A stretch of DNA of 64,000 nt from Sulfobacillus harzensis (lineage in GTDB: Bacteria; Bacillota; Sulfobacillia; Sulfobacillales; Sulfobacillaceae), in contig NZ_JABBVZ010000003.1 in NCBI RefSeq assembly GCF_012933365.1, positions 1-64,000 on the forward strand. The letters are read 5' to 3'. The position numbers and the translations under genes were made by a program. Positions within the stretch are counted from its first letter, which is position 1; the number at the start of each line of letters is the position of its first letter. Below the pieces are notes generated by a model. That model had not been told where the DNA came from, did no database searches, and saw only the letters and a program-made list of their open reading frames with translations. Shown one piece after another: positions 28,823 through 38,190 of the stretch.

Positions 28823-29515
28823 CTAATGGTCTTTGTTTGCCTGAATACTCATGTAGGCGACCGTTAGAATGGTGAAAATCAAGGCTTGGATCATGGAAAT
28901 CACCAAGCTGAACACCAGCCACAACGTGCCAATGAAGAAGGTGGTCAAAACCCCGCCCACACCGTGTGGGAGGTGCGTGGTCATACGGAGCACCAATTCT
29001 CCGGCCAAAATGTTTCCAAACAACCGGAATGCCAGACTTACCGGCATCACCAACTGTTCCAACGCGTTAATGATCAGCCCAACAACCGGAAACGGCTTCC
29101 ATACCCAACCATAGACCCAGCCGCCGAAGCCTTTGTATTTGATACCGGCCCATTGGATTAGCAAAAACATCCAAATAGCCAGCCCTGCTGGGATGCTCAA
29201 AAAGGCCGTCGGCGAGTGAATCCAGTCACCCCCGAACCACGGCAACGGCAACAATCCGATGATGTTGGCCACGACCAGCATCAAGAACAGCGTCAAAGCC
29301 AGCAACGACAGATTGGGCGCTAACGCTTCCGGGGCCATCTGACCCACAAGATCTTGGAAGGTTTCAATAGCGGTTTCCATCAGGTTCTGGGTCCCCGAGG
29401 GCACCCCGGCCGTCGCGCGCCGCGCCGCCGCCAAGCCAAACACCAGCACCAGCGCCATGGTGATGAGACCCGTCCAGAACGGAGGCCATTGAAAAGCCGT
29501 CAAGGAAAAATTCAT
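28823..29515 (-). CDS. atpB: ATP synthase subunit a
   Basis: Fo proton-channel subunit, 230 residues and about five or six helices. The essential arginine is in SLAFRLFGNILAGELVL, and the last helix holds the ILTVAYMSIQANKDH ending. Its ATG overlaps the stop of the subunit I gene by 4 bases. Confidence 0.97.
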   Translation of the reverse strand: MNFSLTAFQWPPFWTGLITMALVLVFGLAAARRATAGVPSGTQNLMETAIETFQDLVGQMAPEALAPNLSLLALTLFLMLVVANIIGLLPLPWFGGDWIHSPTAFLSIPAGLAIWMFLLIQWAGIKYKGFGGWVYGWVWKPFPVVGLIINALEQLVMPVSLAFRLFGNILAGELVLRMTTHLPHGVGGVLTTFFIGTLWLVFSLVISMIQALIFTILTVAYMSIQANKDH

Positions 29516-29889
29516 CCGTTCACCCCCTTGCCCTTATGGTGGAGGGCCGCCCACACCAGATAAATCAGGTGGGGGACAAACACGCCGCCCAGCGCCGCAT
29601 CCAAATTCACCCGGGTATATCGCTGAAGCACATAAAAATAAACCCCCAAGAGCACAAGCCGCGATAAGAGTCGAAGATTCAATCCCATAACGGCTGCGCG
29701 GGGATTCAAACGGGCCCATAACGGGAGGCGAAGCCCAAGTCCCACCAAATCAATATCACCTGGCAGAATCCCGGCTGCGATACCCCACGCCACCATAGAC
29801 CCGCTAATGGCGGCAATCACGACGCATACCACGCCGATTACCACGGCAAAAACCGCCGCTTGTTTCCACAGGCTCTGAAATTCTCTCAC
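29512..29889 (-). CDS. atpI: ATP synthase subunit I
   Basis: Small membrane protein of 125 residues with four helices, fitting the ATP_synt_I family that helps assemble the c ring. The GTG at 29889 overlaps the stop of the preceding gene (GTGA) and lies about 10 bases after GAAGG. The longer frame to 30204 only covers the AtpZ gene in another frame. Helices: about 10-30, 33-53, 70-90, 98-118. Confidence 0.85.
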   Translation of the reverse strand: MREFQSLWKQAAVFAVVIGVVCVVIAAISGSMVAWGIAAGILPGDIDLVGLGLRLPLWARLNPRAAVMGLNLRLLSRLVLLGVYFYVLQRYTRVNLDAALGGVFVPHLIYLVWAALHHKGKGVNG

Positions 29890-30110
29890 TTTGGCATAAC
29901 CTTCGACAAATGAAAGAGCCCCACGAAGCCCGCCACAATTCCCGCCAAAACGCCCACAATCGTCAACCACGGCGATGTGTGCAAGAGGCCGTCCATCCAG
30001 TGACCCAACAGAAATCCCAGCACGATGGCCAAAACCAGTTGAGTCGCCATGGCTGCCGCCATACCCACTCCACGGAAGGCGGAACCGGCTGGTTTCTTGG
30101 GTTCTCCCAC
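29886..30110 (-). CDS. atpZ: AtpZ/AtpI-type two-helix protein
   Basis: A protein of 74 residues with two membrane helices (about 16-38, 46-68). AMATQLVLAIVLGFLLGHWMD and the following glycine-rich helix are typical of the AtpZ family (also called F0F1-ATPase subunit), proposed to act in Mg2+ handling or complex assembly. First gene of the ATP synthase operon, about 150 bases after its promoter. Confidence 0.85.
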   Translation of the reverse strand: MGEPKKPAGSAFRGVGMAAAMATQLVLAIVLGFLLGHWMDGLLHTSPWLTIVGVLAGIVAGFVGLFHLSKVMPK

Positions 30111-30257
30111 CTGGAGTCACCTCTTTCAACAGCGGCACCTCGCATCGCGCTTGTGACCGGCGGAACAAACTGGCGCCAGGCTTCGGCGAATTTCGAGGAA
30201 ACACGGCATCTCTCGCAGTCGGGTAGGCATAACGAAACTACCCCTCACCGAGCCATA

Positions 30258-30286
30258 AGTATAGCGATAGGGGAAATTGAAGTCAA
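30258..30286 (-). promoter_or_regulatory. Promoter of the ATP synthase operon
   Basis: Minus strand TTGACT (30286-30281), 17-base spacer, TATACT (30263-30258). Lies in the 213-base gap between upp and atpZ, so the atp genes are not only dependent on read-through from upp. Confidence 0.85.
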
Positions 30287-30323
30287 GTGGTGGCGATTTC
30301 GCCAAGCCTTGACGGAAGCCCGG

Positions 30324-30941
30324 CTAAAGGGTGCCAAACTGGCGATCACCCGCATCCCCCAACCCGGGAATAATGTAACCGTGTTCGTCCAGTCGTTTGT
30401 CCAGTGCCGCCGTGTAAACGGGCACGTCCGGGTGCGTGTTTGCCACCCGCGCCACGCCTTCCGGAGCAGCAATGATGCTCACCAGTCGAATGTCTTGGGC
30501 GCCCTCCGACTTTAAATAATCCAGCGCATCCACCGCCGATCCCCCCGTCGCCAGCATCGGATCGAGCAGGATAAATGGGTGATTCTGGCGCTCCATGGGG
30601 AAATTGGAATAGTAGCGCACCGGCTTTAAGGTCTCATGATCCCGATACATGCCCAGGTGGGAAACCACCGCCCCGGGAATGACATCGCGAAACCCCTCCA
30701 CCAATCCGAGTCCCGCTCTCAGTACCGGAACTAAAATCGGCTCGCGCAGGAGTCGAACGCCCACCGTCTGAGCCATGGGCGTGGTCACCTCGATCTCCTG
30801 AGTAGCCAAATTCCCTAAAACCGGGAAGGCCATAAGCCGCGCCAGCGCCGTCAAATGCAAACGAAAGGCATCGACTGAGGTGGCCTTGTTCCGAAGCGCA
30901 GTAATATGCACCCGCACCAGCGGGTGATCGACCAAGATCAT
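30324..30941 (-). CDS. upp: Uracil phosphoribosyltransferase
   Basis: Salvages uracil with PRPP to UMP; 205 residues. The PRPP-binding loop is DPMLATGGSAVDAL, and the uracil-binding C-terminal region GYIIPGLGDAGDRQFGT is intact. Order rpiB-upp-atp matches Bacillus apart from the missing glyA and ywlG. It could use uracil released by the nucleoside hydrolase encoded elsewhere in the window. Confidence 0.97.
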   Translation of the reverse strand: MILVDHPLVRVHITALRNKATSVDAFRLHLTALARLMAFPVLGNLATQEIEVTTPMAQTVGVRLLREPILVPVLRAGLGLVEGFRDVIPGAVVSHLGMYRDHETLKPVRYYSNFPMERQNHPFILLDPMLATGGSAVDALDYLKSEGAQDIRLVSIIAAPEGVARVANTHPDVPVYTAALDKRLDEHGYIIPGLGDAGDRQFGTL

Positions 30942-30963
30942 TAGTATCCCTCAACTCACAGGT

Positions 30964-31416
30964 TTAAAGTCCTGGTTCCCGCCGTTCGATGGTTTGAATC
31001 TTCTCCACCCGGCGCACGTGCCGTCCGCCCGCGAACTCGGTGGACAAAAACGTGAGGAGAATTTCCTCTGCCAGGGGCTGAGCCACAAATCTCCCGCCCA
31101 TGGTGAGAACATTCGCGTCGTTGTGCTCACGAGCCAGACGCGCCGATACCACATCATGGGCCAACGCGGCCCGCACCCCAATAATTTTGTTGGCGGTCAT
31201 GCACATTCCCTGGCCACTGCCGCACAACAACAGGCCCCGGTCGACATTGCCCCGTGCGACGGCCTCTCCGACTTTCAGGGCATAATCGGGGTAATCCACC
31301 GAGTCCGGGCTAAAGGTCCCAAAATCCTCGACATCCCAGCCATGTTCAATGAGAAATGCCACCAAGGGCTCCTTCAACGGCCACCCCGCATGATCTGCGC
31401 CCACTGCTATCCGCAT
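30964..31416 (-). CDS. rpiB: Ribose-5-phosphate isomerase B
   Basis: RpiB/LacAB-type isomerase of 150 residues that interconverts ribulose 5-phosphate and ribose 5-phosphate. GADHAGWPLKEPL at the N-terminus and the active-site LLCGSGQGMCMTANK with the catalytic cysteine are seen, as are the HDVVSARLAREHNDANVL residues. Follows ywlE by about 25 bases in a salvage and translation-factor operon. Confidence 0.95.
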   Translation of the reverse strand: MRIAVGADHAGWPLKEPLVAFLIEHGWDVEDFGTFSPDSVDYPDYALKVGEAVARGNVDRGLLLCGSGQGMCMTANKIIGVRAALAHDVVSARLAREHNDANVLTMGGRFVAQPLAEEILLTFLSTEFAGGRHVRRVEKIQTIERREPGL

Positions 31417-31441
31417 CGTCCCATCTCCTTGGCTTCGTTGA

Positions 31442-31888
31442 TTATTCCAGTTTCGTATCCAGTCGTTCTTTTAAACGGGCTAAGAGAGCATGAAGCCGAT
31501 CGGCGACCGCCTGATAGGTCTCGCGATCATGACCAGCCGGATCCTGGATGTCTCCCGGTTCGCCGGCGAAGTCACCGAGGCAAAAGGTGCGATCGTTCCA
31601 ATCTGGCCGCCGCTCCATCACCTGCAAACGCTGTGACTCTGTCATGGTGAGAACAAAATCCGGGTCGTCGCGAATCTCATCCAGATCGCGGGCCCGATGG
31701 CTGTCCAAGCGGCCACCATATCGTGTGACCACAAGCTGGGCAAATTCCGCAGCCGGTTGTCCCGACCAGGCCGAAACACCCGCCGACGCGCCCCGTCCTC
31801 CCATCGCCTTCCACAGCGCCTCCGCCATGGGACTACGACAAGTATTGCCAGTACAAACAAACAATATCTCCGGAACTTCCTTGCTCAT
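31442..31888 (-). CDS. ywlE: Protein-arginine phosphatase YwlE-like (low-molecular-weight phosphatase)
   Basis: A protein of 148 residues of the LMW-PTP fold. The P-loop VCTGNTCRSPMAE carries Cys12 and Arg18. The Thr after GN (Thr16) is the residue known to make YwlE prefer phospho-arginine over phospho-tyrosine. The general-acid aspartate is in DPAGHD. In Bacillus YwlE opposes the arginine kinase McsB; no mcsB is in this window. ATG overlaps the sua5 stop by 4 bases. Confidence 0.88.
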   Translation of the reverse strand: MSKEVPEILFVCTGNTCRSPMAEALWKAMGGRGASAGVSAWSGQPAAEFAQLVVTRYGGRLDSHRARDLDEIRDDPDFVLTMTESQRLQVMERRPDWNDRTFCLGDFAGEPGDIQDPAGHDRETYQAVADRLHALLARLKERLDTKLE

Positions 31889-32877
31889 GCTTTAATCCTA
31901 ACCCCGGCCGCCTTTTCGATCCGGTTTCGAATGGCTAAGCCCAAGCCATGGTCCGATTCCCACACTACCACAATAGCTCCGGGATTGCCCGCATCTAACG
32001 CGCGGATAGCCCCGAACAGCCGGTGTGCGGCTGACACGTCGTCCTCCCCCAGGCTTGCCCACGGGCCTCGGGCGATGGAAGAGAACGACTCCGGCGCGAT
32101 GAGGGCCAATGCCCCATAGCGGTCCTTTAGCTCAGGCAGGAGTGCTTGGACACGAGCGGGGCTGGCGCTCTGCACCCAAACCACCGGAGCGTTGGGCGCA
32201 TAATGGCGATACTTCATCCCCGGTGCCCGAGCCGGACCGTGACCGTCCGGTAACGCGACCTCGCCCACCACGCTCGCCACCATTTCCAAGGAGACTCCGC
32301 CCGGCCGCAGCAACACGACGGGGGTGACGGTGCAGTCTACCACCGTCGACTCCAAACCAACCCGTGTGGGTCCGCCATCGATGATGTAGCCGACCCGCCC
32401 CTGCAAATCCGCCCAAACCGCCGAAGCACTAGTCGGGCTGGGCCGACCGCTTAAATTGGCGCTGGGTGCGGCAATGGGGTTATTCAGGCCAGCAATCAGA
32501 GCACGCGCCACGGGATGGTCGGGTGCCCGCACCGCCACCGTATCAAGTCCTCCCCGTACCACCGCCGGAATTTTCGGGTGAGCCCGAACCACCACCGTCA
32601 AGGGTCCCGGCCAGAAGGCCTCCACCAACTGAACGGCCGAAGACGGCAACGGACCCAAAGCCAGTGCTTCCAAATCTTCCGGATTCTTCACATGCAAAAT
32701 TAACGGGTTGTCTTGGGGACGGCCCTTGGCACGAAATATTTTGGCGGCAGCCTCGCCGTTCAATCCGTCCGCCCCGAGTCCATAAACTGTCTCAGTGGGA
32801 AAGGCCACCAGTTCCCCGGCCTTCAACGCCTCGACCGCCGGATTCAACATGTCCGGCTTGAGAATTACGGTCTCCAC
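31885..32877 (-). CDS. L-threonylcarbamoyladenylate synthase (Sua5)
   Basis: Makes threonylcarbamoyl-AMP for the t6A37 modification of tRNAs. Residues 1-205 are the YrdC core (LVAFPTETVYGLGADGLN, KGRPQDNPLILH, APSANLSGRPSPT), and about 225-325 are the Sua5 C-terminal domain beginning after the linker APGMKYRHYAP. 330 residues, the usual Sua5 length. GTG start at 32877. Same place as ywlC in Bacillus. Confidence 0.95.
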   Translation of the reverse strand: METVILKPDMLNPAVEALKAGELVAFPTETVYGLGADGLNGEAAAKIFRAKGRPQDNPLILHVKNPEDLEALALGPLPSSAVQLVEAFWPGPLTVVVRAHPKIPAVVRGGLDTVAVRAPDHPVARALIAGLNNPIAAPSANLSGRPSPTSASAVWADLQGRVGYIIDGGPTRVGLESTVVDCTVTPVVLLRPGGVSLEMVASVVGEVALPDGHGPARAPGMKYRHYAPNAPVVWVQSASPARVQALLPELKDRYGALALIAPESFSSIARGPWASLGEDDVSAAHRLFGAIRALDAGNPGAIVVVWESDHGLGLAIRNRIEKAAGVRIKA

Positions 32878-32885
32878 AAGTCCCC

Positions 32886-34136
32886 CTAAAATCGAATGGC
32901 CAGATAGGCCAAGCCCAACAAGGCGGTGAACCCCGCCGTTTTGAGTCCAAAACGGGCATATCGGGCAAAGCTTAATGGGTAGCCCCGCTCAAGCGCCAAC
33001 CCTTGCGCGACCACATTGGCCGAAGCACCAATAACCGTCGCGTTTCCTCCAAGAGCCGCCCCCATAGCGACGGCCACCCATAATTCTACCCCAAAATGTG
33101 GATCCTGAGCGACCATGTGGGCCAGCACGGGAATCAAGGCCGCCACCAAAGGGACGTTGTCCAACAGCGCGGAAAAAATTGCGCTGCCCAAAAAGAGCAG
33201 AAACGGCAACCAGGGGCCGAGGCCCGGAATGAGCAGCCAGCCCGCCACATAATGAATCAGCCCCGATGACTCCAGGGCACCCACCAGCACAAAAACGCCG
33301 ATGAAGAAGCCCAGCGTTCCGTAGTCGACGCGACGCCACCAATGGCGCCCGAGACTTCCAGCAATGACGGTCGCAACCAGTGCCCCGAAGAGGGCAATGT
33401 AGCCGACCGGCACCCCCAGTTGCCGCTGCAGCACAAACCCGGCCAACATCAGCACCAACACGCCCAACAACGCCAGCAGCCGGCGTCGGGCAATCGGACG
33501 GGCATCATCAGCGTCATCTCGAGACTGGATAGGAGCGGCCGGCGCCATTTTCACGTAGCGGGGCAATAGCAGCGCCAACAGCACCAGAATCCCCACCGCG
33601 GCCGGTCCCAAAAAGGTTGTAAACTCGGTAAAGGAAAGATTAGCGGCTGTTCCAATCAAAATGTTGGGCGGATCGCCAATCAAGGTGCCCATGCCGCCAA
33701 TGTTGGAAGCGACGACTTCCACCATCAGCAAGGGGACCGGATCCACGCCCATTTCCTCGGCCGCTTGTATGAGAATCGGCGAGAGAAGCAAGATCGTGGT
33801 GACGTTGTCCAAAAACGCGGAAACCACTGCGGTAATGACATAGAAAACCCCTAATAGCCTCCAGGGCTTGCCCCGTGCATAGCTCTTCGCCCAGCGCCCC
33901 AACAGCACAAACAGCCCCGCATCCCCTAAATAGGCCACAAAAATCATCATGCCGGCAAGGAGAAAAATGGTATTCCAATCAATGCTGTGAAAGGCCGTGG
34001 CGGGCGATACGGTTTGACTTAACACCAGCGCCAAGGCCAGTCCCAACGCCACCCAGGCACGATGGAACCAATCCCCTAGCAACAGAACGTAAAGCACCAC
34101 GATGGCAATTAGCGCCACCCACTGCGGACCCGACAT
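32886..34136 (-). CDS. ArsB/NhaD-type anion or ion permease
   Basis: Membrane transporter of 416 residues with about eleven helices, of the ion-transporter superfamily that includes ArsB, NhaD and SLC13. Two inverted halves each show the family elbow: VSAFLDNVTTILLLSPI with GTLIGDPPNILIG in the first, FSALLDNVPLVAALIPV with GGNATVIGASANVVA in the second. The substrate (arsenite, Na+/H+ or a dicarboxylate) cannot be told; no arsR or arsC is near. Lies 8 bases before sua5. Confidence 0.85.
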   Translation of the reverse strand: MSGPQWVALIAIVVLYVLLLGDWFHRAWVALGLALALVLSQTVSPATAFHSIDWNTIFLLAGMMIFVAYLGDAGLFVLLGRWAKSYARGKPWRLLGVFYVITAVVSAFLDNVTTILLLSPILIQAAEEMGVDPVPLLMVEVVASNIGGMGTLIGDPPNILIGTAANLSFTEFTTFLGPAAVGILVLLALLLPRYVKMAPAAPIQSRDDADDARPIARRRLLALLGVLVLMLAGFVLQRQLGVPVGYIALFGALVATVIAGSLGRHWWRRVDYGTLGFFIGVFVLVGALESSGLIHYVAGWLLIPGLGPWLPFLLFLGSAIFSALLDNVPLVAALIPVLAHMVAQDPHFGVELWVAVAMGAALGGNATVIGASANVVAQGLALERGYPLSFARYARFGLKTAGFTALLGLAYLAIRF

Positions 34137-34159
34137 GCTAACCCCCCGCCTTCGGGGGA

Positions 34160-34483
34160 TTATACGCCATCCCCCCGCTTCATAAGACTAGACAAGTAGG
34201 CATTCCAACCATCCATACCGCCCACCAGCTTATAGATATGGCGAAATCCCTGCTCTTCCAGAACTTCGGCTGCATATTCGCTGGCGCCCTTGCCGAACTG
34301 ACAAAACACCACAATCTCCCGATCTCGATCCCAATCTTGGGGCGAATCCTCCAAGTCCAGCACGGGAACGTGCACCGCTCCGGGGATTTGCCCGATTTGC
34401 CCAATGCGAACATCTACGACTAGGGGCGGGGTCGGCCCCGCTAATCGCGTGACCAACTCGCTCGGTTTGATATACTCGGCCAT
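34160..34483 (-). CDS. Single-domain rhodanese
   Basis: A cytoplasmic sulfurtransferase of 107 residues. The active-site loop is FCQFGKGASEYA with the persulfide-carrying Cys61. VDVRIGQIGQIPGAVHVP is the CH2A-like segment, with R instead of the more usual E after the first D-V-R. It could pass sulfane sulfur to biosynthesis or to sulfur oxidation. It lies 2 bases after prmC and is likely co-transcribed. Confidence 0.92.
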   Translation of the reverse strand: MAEYIKPSELVTRLAGPTPPLVVDVRIGQIGQIPGAVHVPVLDLEDSPQDWDRDREIVVFCQFGKGASEYAAEVLEEQGFRHIYKLVGGMDGWNAYLSSLMKRGDGV

Positions 34484-34485
34484 CC

Positions 34486-35319
34486 CTATCCCTCCGACCT
34501 CACCTGTGCGGCGACCACCCGGGGAATCCCCGCCAAATCCGAAAATGCCTTGATCGCATCAAAGCCATTTGCGCGAAGATAGTCGCCCAGTGTCTTAGCT
34601 TGCCCTATGCCGCATTCTAAAAATATCCAACCCCACGGCGAAAGTTTCAAGCGGGCTTGCCCGATCAACGCTCGGATGGCAGAAAGACCGTCGGGGCCGC
34701 CATAAAGAGCTTCAGGCGGTTCATGGGACAGTTCCTCATCGCCCCGATATCCGTCCGGAACGTAGGGAAGATTGGCCACCACCACATCGAAGGGGCCACT
34801 TGCCTCCCTCAACAAGTCAGAGCGAAAAAACCGGACGGATAGGTTCAGCGCGCGCGCATTGTCCTTGGCGATACGAAGCGCATCAGCGCTTCGATCCACA
34901 CCATACACCGTCCAAGCAGGCTTGTTTGCCTTAAGGGCTAAAGCCACCGCACCTGAACCGGTTCCCACGTCCACCACCCGGACTTGGCTCTGATGAATCA
35001 TATCCAGCACGGCCTGGACCAGCCCTTCGGTTTCCGGACGGGGAATCAGAACGGCTGGCGTCACCCGAAGCATCAAGCCATAAAATTCGCGCTGCCCGGT
35101 AATATAGGCTAGCGGTTCCCTCTCACTGCGGCGTCTCAGCGCCACACCGAACCGGGCATCTAACGTGTCATCCCAGGCGCCGCCATGCGCCACCCAATCC
35201 GCCAGCGTGCGGCCGCTTGCCCATTCGAGAAGATACCGAGCTTCCCGCTCTGCCCTATCAATACCTGCCGCTCGCAACTGCTCCGCTGCTTCCTGCAAAT
35301 GCTGCCGCCAAGCGTCCAT
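34486..35319 (-). CDS. prmC: Release factor glutamine methyltransferase
   Basis: N5-glutamine methyltransferase acting on the GGQ glutamine of RF1 and RF2. 277 residues: an N-terminal helical domain (1-80) and a SAM-dependent Rossmann domain with VVDVGTGSGAVALALK and the substrate motif NLPY in VVANLPYVPDGY (most relatives have NPPY). Its ATG shares a base with the prfA stop (TAATG), the classic prfA-prmC coupling. Confidence 0.94.
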   Translation of the reverse strand: MDAWRQHLQEAAEQLRAAGIDRAEREARYLLEWASGRTLADWVAHGGAWDDTLDARFGVALRRRSEREPLAYITGQREFYGLMLRVTPAVLIPRPETEGLVQAVLDMIHQSQVRVVDVGTGSGAVALALKANKPAWTVYGVDRSADALRIAKDNARALNLSVRFFRSDLLREASGPFDVVVANLPYVPDGYRGDEELSHEPPEALYGGPDGLSAIRALIGQARLKLSPWGWIFLECGIGQAKTLGDYLRANGFDAIKAFSDLAGIPRVVAAQVRSEG

Positions 35320-36392
35320 TAAGCCTCTTTGAGCCGCTCTTCCTCGTCTTGCGCGACAAGGGCGTTGATGAGCTCGTCCAGATCGCCGTCCATGATGCCG
35401 TCAATACGGTGCAAGGTGAGACCAATGCGGTGATCGGTCACGCGCCCTTGCGGGAAATTATAGGTGCGAATGCGTTCCGAACGGTCGCCGGTGCCAACCT
35501 GCGAGCGACGCTCTTCCTGCACGGCGTTGTGAGCTTGCGAATCATATAAGTCCTTAAGACGTGCCCGCAAAACGCGCATGGCCTTTTCCCGGTTTTTGAG
35601 CTGCGACTTCTCGTCTTGGCAATACACCACAATGTTGGTCGGCAAATGCGTGATGCGAACGGCCGACTCCGTTTTGTTCACGTGCTGTCCGCCCGCCCCC
35701 GACGCCCGCATGGTGTCAATCCGCAAATCATCCGGATTAATGGTGAGTTCCGTCTCTTCCGCTTCCGGCAACACGGCCACGGTCACTGTCGAGGTATGAA
35801 TCCGTCCTTGCGCTTCCGTGACCGGAACTCGCTGCACCCGATGCACGCCGCTTTCGTACTTTAAGCGACTATAGGCCCCCCTGCCCTCAATCATAAAAAT
35901 GACTTCTTTATAGCCGCCAATATCCGTAGGACTGGATGACAGCACCTCGGTTCGCCATCCTTGCCGTTCTGCATAGCGTACGTACATCCGAAACAGCGAG
36001 GCGGCGAACAAGGCTGCTTCCTCCCCGCCAGCGCCACCTCGAATCTCCATGATGACGTTTTTTTGGTCATTGGGATCGGTGGGTGTCATGAGACGCGTCA
36101 AGTGCGCCTCCAATCGCTCGGCCTCGCCCTTCAAGCGGTCTGCCTCCGCCAGCGCCCATTCGCGCGTTTCCGCATCGTCATCCCGGGCAAGCTCGCGGGC
36201 GGTATCCAATTCCTCCAAGGCTTCGTGCCACCGGTCATAGGAGGAGACAATCTCTTCCCACTCCGCCAACTCCTGACCGTACTTTTTAGCCAGCTCAGGA
36301 TTGGAGAGAACGGCCGGATTGGCCATTTCCTCCTGCAGCTCGAAATATCGCTTTTTTGCCGATTCCAAGCGGCCCAATATACTTTCGTCCAT
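35319..36392 (-). CDS. prfA: Peptide chain release factor 1
   Basis: Recognises UAG and UAA. GGQ loop [18 protein letters not shown], and a PxT-type reading motif region after it in the order usual for RF1. I take the ATG at 36392, nine bases after AAGG, over the GTG three codons earlier, giving 357 residues. rpmE is upstream behind a terminator. Confidence 0.96.
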   Translation of the reverse strand: MDESILGRLESAKKRYFELQEEMANPAVLSNPELAKKYGQELAEWEEIVSSYDRWHEALEELDTARELARDDDAETREWALAEADRLKGEAERLEAHLTRLMTPTDPNDQKNVIMEIRGGAGGEEAALFAASLFRMYVRYAERQGWRTEVLSSSPTDIGGYKEVIFMIEGRGAYSRLKYESGVHRVQRVPVTEAQGRIHTSTVTVAVLPEAEETELTINPDDLRIDTMRASGAGGQHVNKTESAVRITHLPTNIVVYCQDEKSQLKNREKAMRVLRARLKDLYDSQAHNAVQEERRSQVGTGDRSERIRTYNFPQGRVTDHRIGLTLHRIDGIMDGDLDELINALVAQDEEERLKEA

Positions 36393-36418
36393 CTCCGCCA
36401 CCCTTACCCATGGTGAAA

Positions 36419-36443
36419 GAAAAAACAGAGCTCCGGGGCTCTG
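36419..36443 (-). terminator. Terminator between rpmE and prfA
   Basis: Minus strand ACAGAGC-CCCG-GAGCTCTGT with TTTTTTC after it, about 12 bases after the rpmE stop. Leaves rpmE as a separate unit; prfA may rely on partial read-through or its own promoter. Confidence 0.85.
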
Positions 36444-36453
36444 TTTTCGTACC

Positions 36454-36654
36454 CTATTTCATCCCGTAGCGCTTCTTGAATCGCTCAACCCGCCCGCCGG
36501 AGTCCACGATCCGTTGCTGTCCGGTATACAAAGGATGGCACTTCCCGCAGATTTCGATCTTCAAGTTCTCGCGGGTGGAGCCGATGTGATAGACGGCACC
36601 GCAGGAACAAGTCACCGTTGTGCGATGATACTGAGGATGAATGTCGGCCTTCAT
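36454..36654 (-). CDS. rpmE: Ribosomal protein L31 (zinc-binding form)
   Basis: A 66-residue L31 with the zinc-type cysteines CSC and CGKC (Cys16, Cys18, Cys37, Cys40 approximately), followed by [20 protein letters not shown]. The ATG at 36654 has GAAGAAGG upstream. In Bacillus the zinc form is replaced by a zinc-free paralogue under zinc limitation; none is seen here. Confidence 0.97.
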   Translation of the reverse strand: MKADIHPQYHRTTVTCSCGAVYHIGSTRENLKIEICGKCHPLYTGQQRIVDSGGRVERFKKRYGMK

Positions 36655-36692
36655 GAAATCACCTTCTTCCCGCTCATTAAGCATCAACGGCT

Positions 36693-36721
36693 ATTTTATC
36701 AAACAACCCTGGGGCGCGCAA
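36693..36721 (-). promoter_or_regulatory. Probable promoter of rpmE
   Basis: Minus strand TTGCGC (36721-36716), 17-base spacer, TAAAAT (36698-36693), about 40 bases before the rpmE start. Confidence 0.65.
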
Positions 36722-36741
36722 GCGTCGGGTTTGTGCCGATC

Positions 36742-38190
36742 TTATCCCGTAGCACAGGGAAGCCACAATTCCACCGTCGTCCCTTCACCAGGTGTGGAGT
36801 GGATGTCGACACCTCCGCGGTGATGGCGCATCACCTCATCAACAATAAAGAGCCCCAACCCGTTTGAGCTCTGTCGGGACGCATCGCCTGTGACAAAACG
36901 CTCAAAAACACGCGGCAACAGTTCTTCCGGAATGCCGGGTCCTTGATCCGACACCCGCACCACCGCCCGACTTGTTTCCCTAATTGTCTCTATCGTGATG
37001 GTGCCGCCCTCAGGCGACCATTTGACGGCATTGTCCACCACGTTCACTAGGGCCTCCACCAAATAGTCCTCATTGGCCAAGACGGTCGCGTCCTCCTGCG
37101 TCGACCAGACCAGTTTCAAGTCTTTTTCGTCCATGACCGGCTTGACCCGTTCCATGGTCTTACCCACAATTTGATGAAGCGAGAGCGGCACCATCGTCCC
37201 GCTCTCGCTTCGGATGCGGGTAGCCCTAAGGAGCCGGTTCACCAAGCGCTGCAAACGGAGCGTTTCCTCCCACGCGACCTGCACCGCTCGATCCCCGGCA
37301 TCGCCTGTGGCCACGCCGTCCTTCACAGCCTCCAAAAAACCCCGAATGGACGTCAGCGGCGTTCTTAAATCATGGGCGACGTGTGCCAACAGGGCGTCTC
37401 GGGCCTCCGCCTCGCGCTTCAATTGCCCGACTTGGGCCTGAATGCGATCCTCCAGTCGGTTAAACTCCCGAGCCAGCTCCTGGACTTCCAACGGCCCCTG
37501 ATCTTCGGCCGCCGGCACTCGCGGCGCATCATCCGCCCGTCCCGTACCCGCTACCACTCGGCGCAACTCCTGGAGCGGCCGCGACAGGCGCCAGCTAATC
37601 GCATAGGCAAGTGCGCCCACCATAATGACGGCCACCAATTCGCCCAAGAGCAATAGTCGAGTGAGCGTGTTGGCCGTTCCTTGGGATATGGAAAGCGGGG
37701 ACTCCACAAAGACGGCCCCCAGAATGTTGGGTCCATAGGACGGCCCCAAATAGCTGGGGCCCGCTTTGACCGGCACCCCCACAATGGCCACATTGTCCAC
37801 AATGCCGCGATACACCTGACCTTGCTCCGCCACACGGGCCAGCGCGGACTCTGGAATACCCACCGCCTGAAACTGAATGTTTCCAGTAGGCGGCAATTCT
37901 ACCTGGCCTGTGTCGCTCACCAAGGTAACTTGGGCTTTCAATGCCCCCTGCAAAATATGAATGTAATCCTTGGCCACATAATCAGGCATGGTGCCGGAGA
38001 AATATTGCGGCCCGACATTGCGAGCGATGACCTGCCCCTGTTCGGAGAGTTGGGTTAACTGCGTTACGGCTAAATAATGGCGGAACGTGAGTTGCGCAAC
38101 TCCCAGAGCGAAGGCTAGCACCACCACCGCTACAAAGACGTGACTCAAAACGAGTTGACCGGAGAGACGCTTCAGCCAGCCAAAACGCAT
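36742..38190 (-). CDS. Membrane sensor histidine kinase
   Basis: A protein of 482 residues. TM1 about 13-34, an extracytoplasmic sensor region to about 165, TM2 about 168-190, HAMP, then HisKA with HVAHDLRTPLTSIRG (phosphorylated His) and a HATPase domain with N box NVVDNAVKWSPEGG, DQGPGIPEELLPRVFERF, and GLGLFIVDEVM. The ATG at 38190 shares one base with the response regulator stop (TGATG), with GAGGT before it; the longer frame is not needed. Classical PhoR/EnvZ-type partner of the regulator. The signal is unknown. Confidence 0.93.
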   Translation of the reverse strand: MRFGWLKRLSGQLVLSHVFVAVVVLAFALGVAQLTFRHYLAVTQLTQLSEQGQVIARNVGPQYFSGTMPDYVAKDYIHILQGALKAQVTLVSDTGQVELPPTGNIQFQAVGIPESALARVAEQGQVYRGIVDNVAIVGVPVKAGPSYLGPSYGPNILGAVFVESPLSISQGTANTLTRLLLLGELVAVIMVGALAYAISWRLSRPLQELRRVVAGTGRADDAPRVPAAEDQGPLEVQELAREFNRLEDRIQAQVGQLKREAEARDALLAHVAHDLRTPLTSIRGFLEAVKDGVATGDAGDRAVQVAWEETLRLQRLVNRLLRATRIRSESGTMVPLSLHQIVGKTMERVKPVMDEKDLKLVWSTQEDATVLANEDYLVEALVNVVDNAVKWSPEGGTITIETIRETSRAVVRVSDQGPGIPEELLPRVFERFVTGDASRQSSNGLGLFIVDEVMRHHRGGVDIHSTPGEGTTVELWLPCATG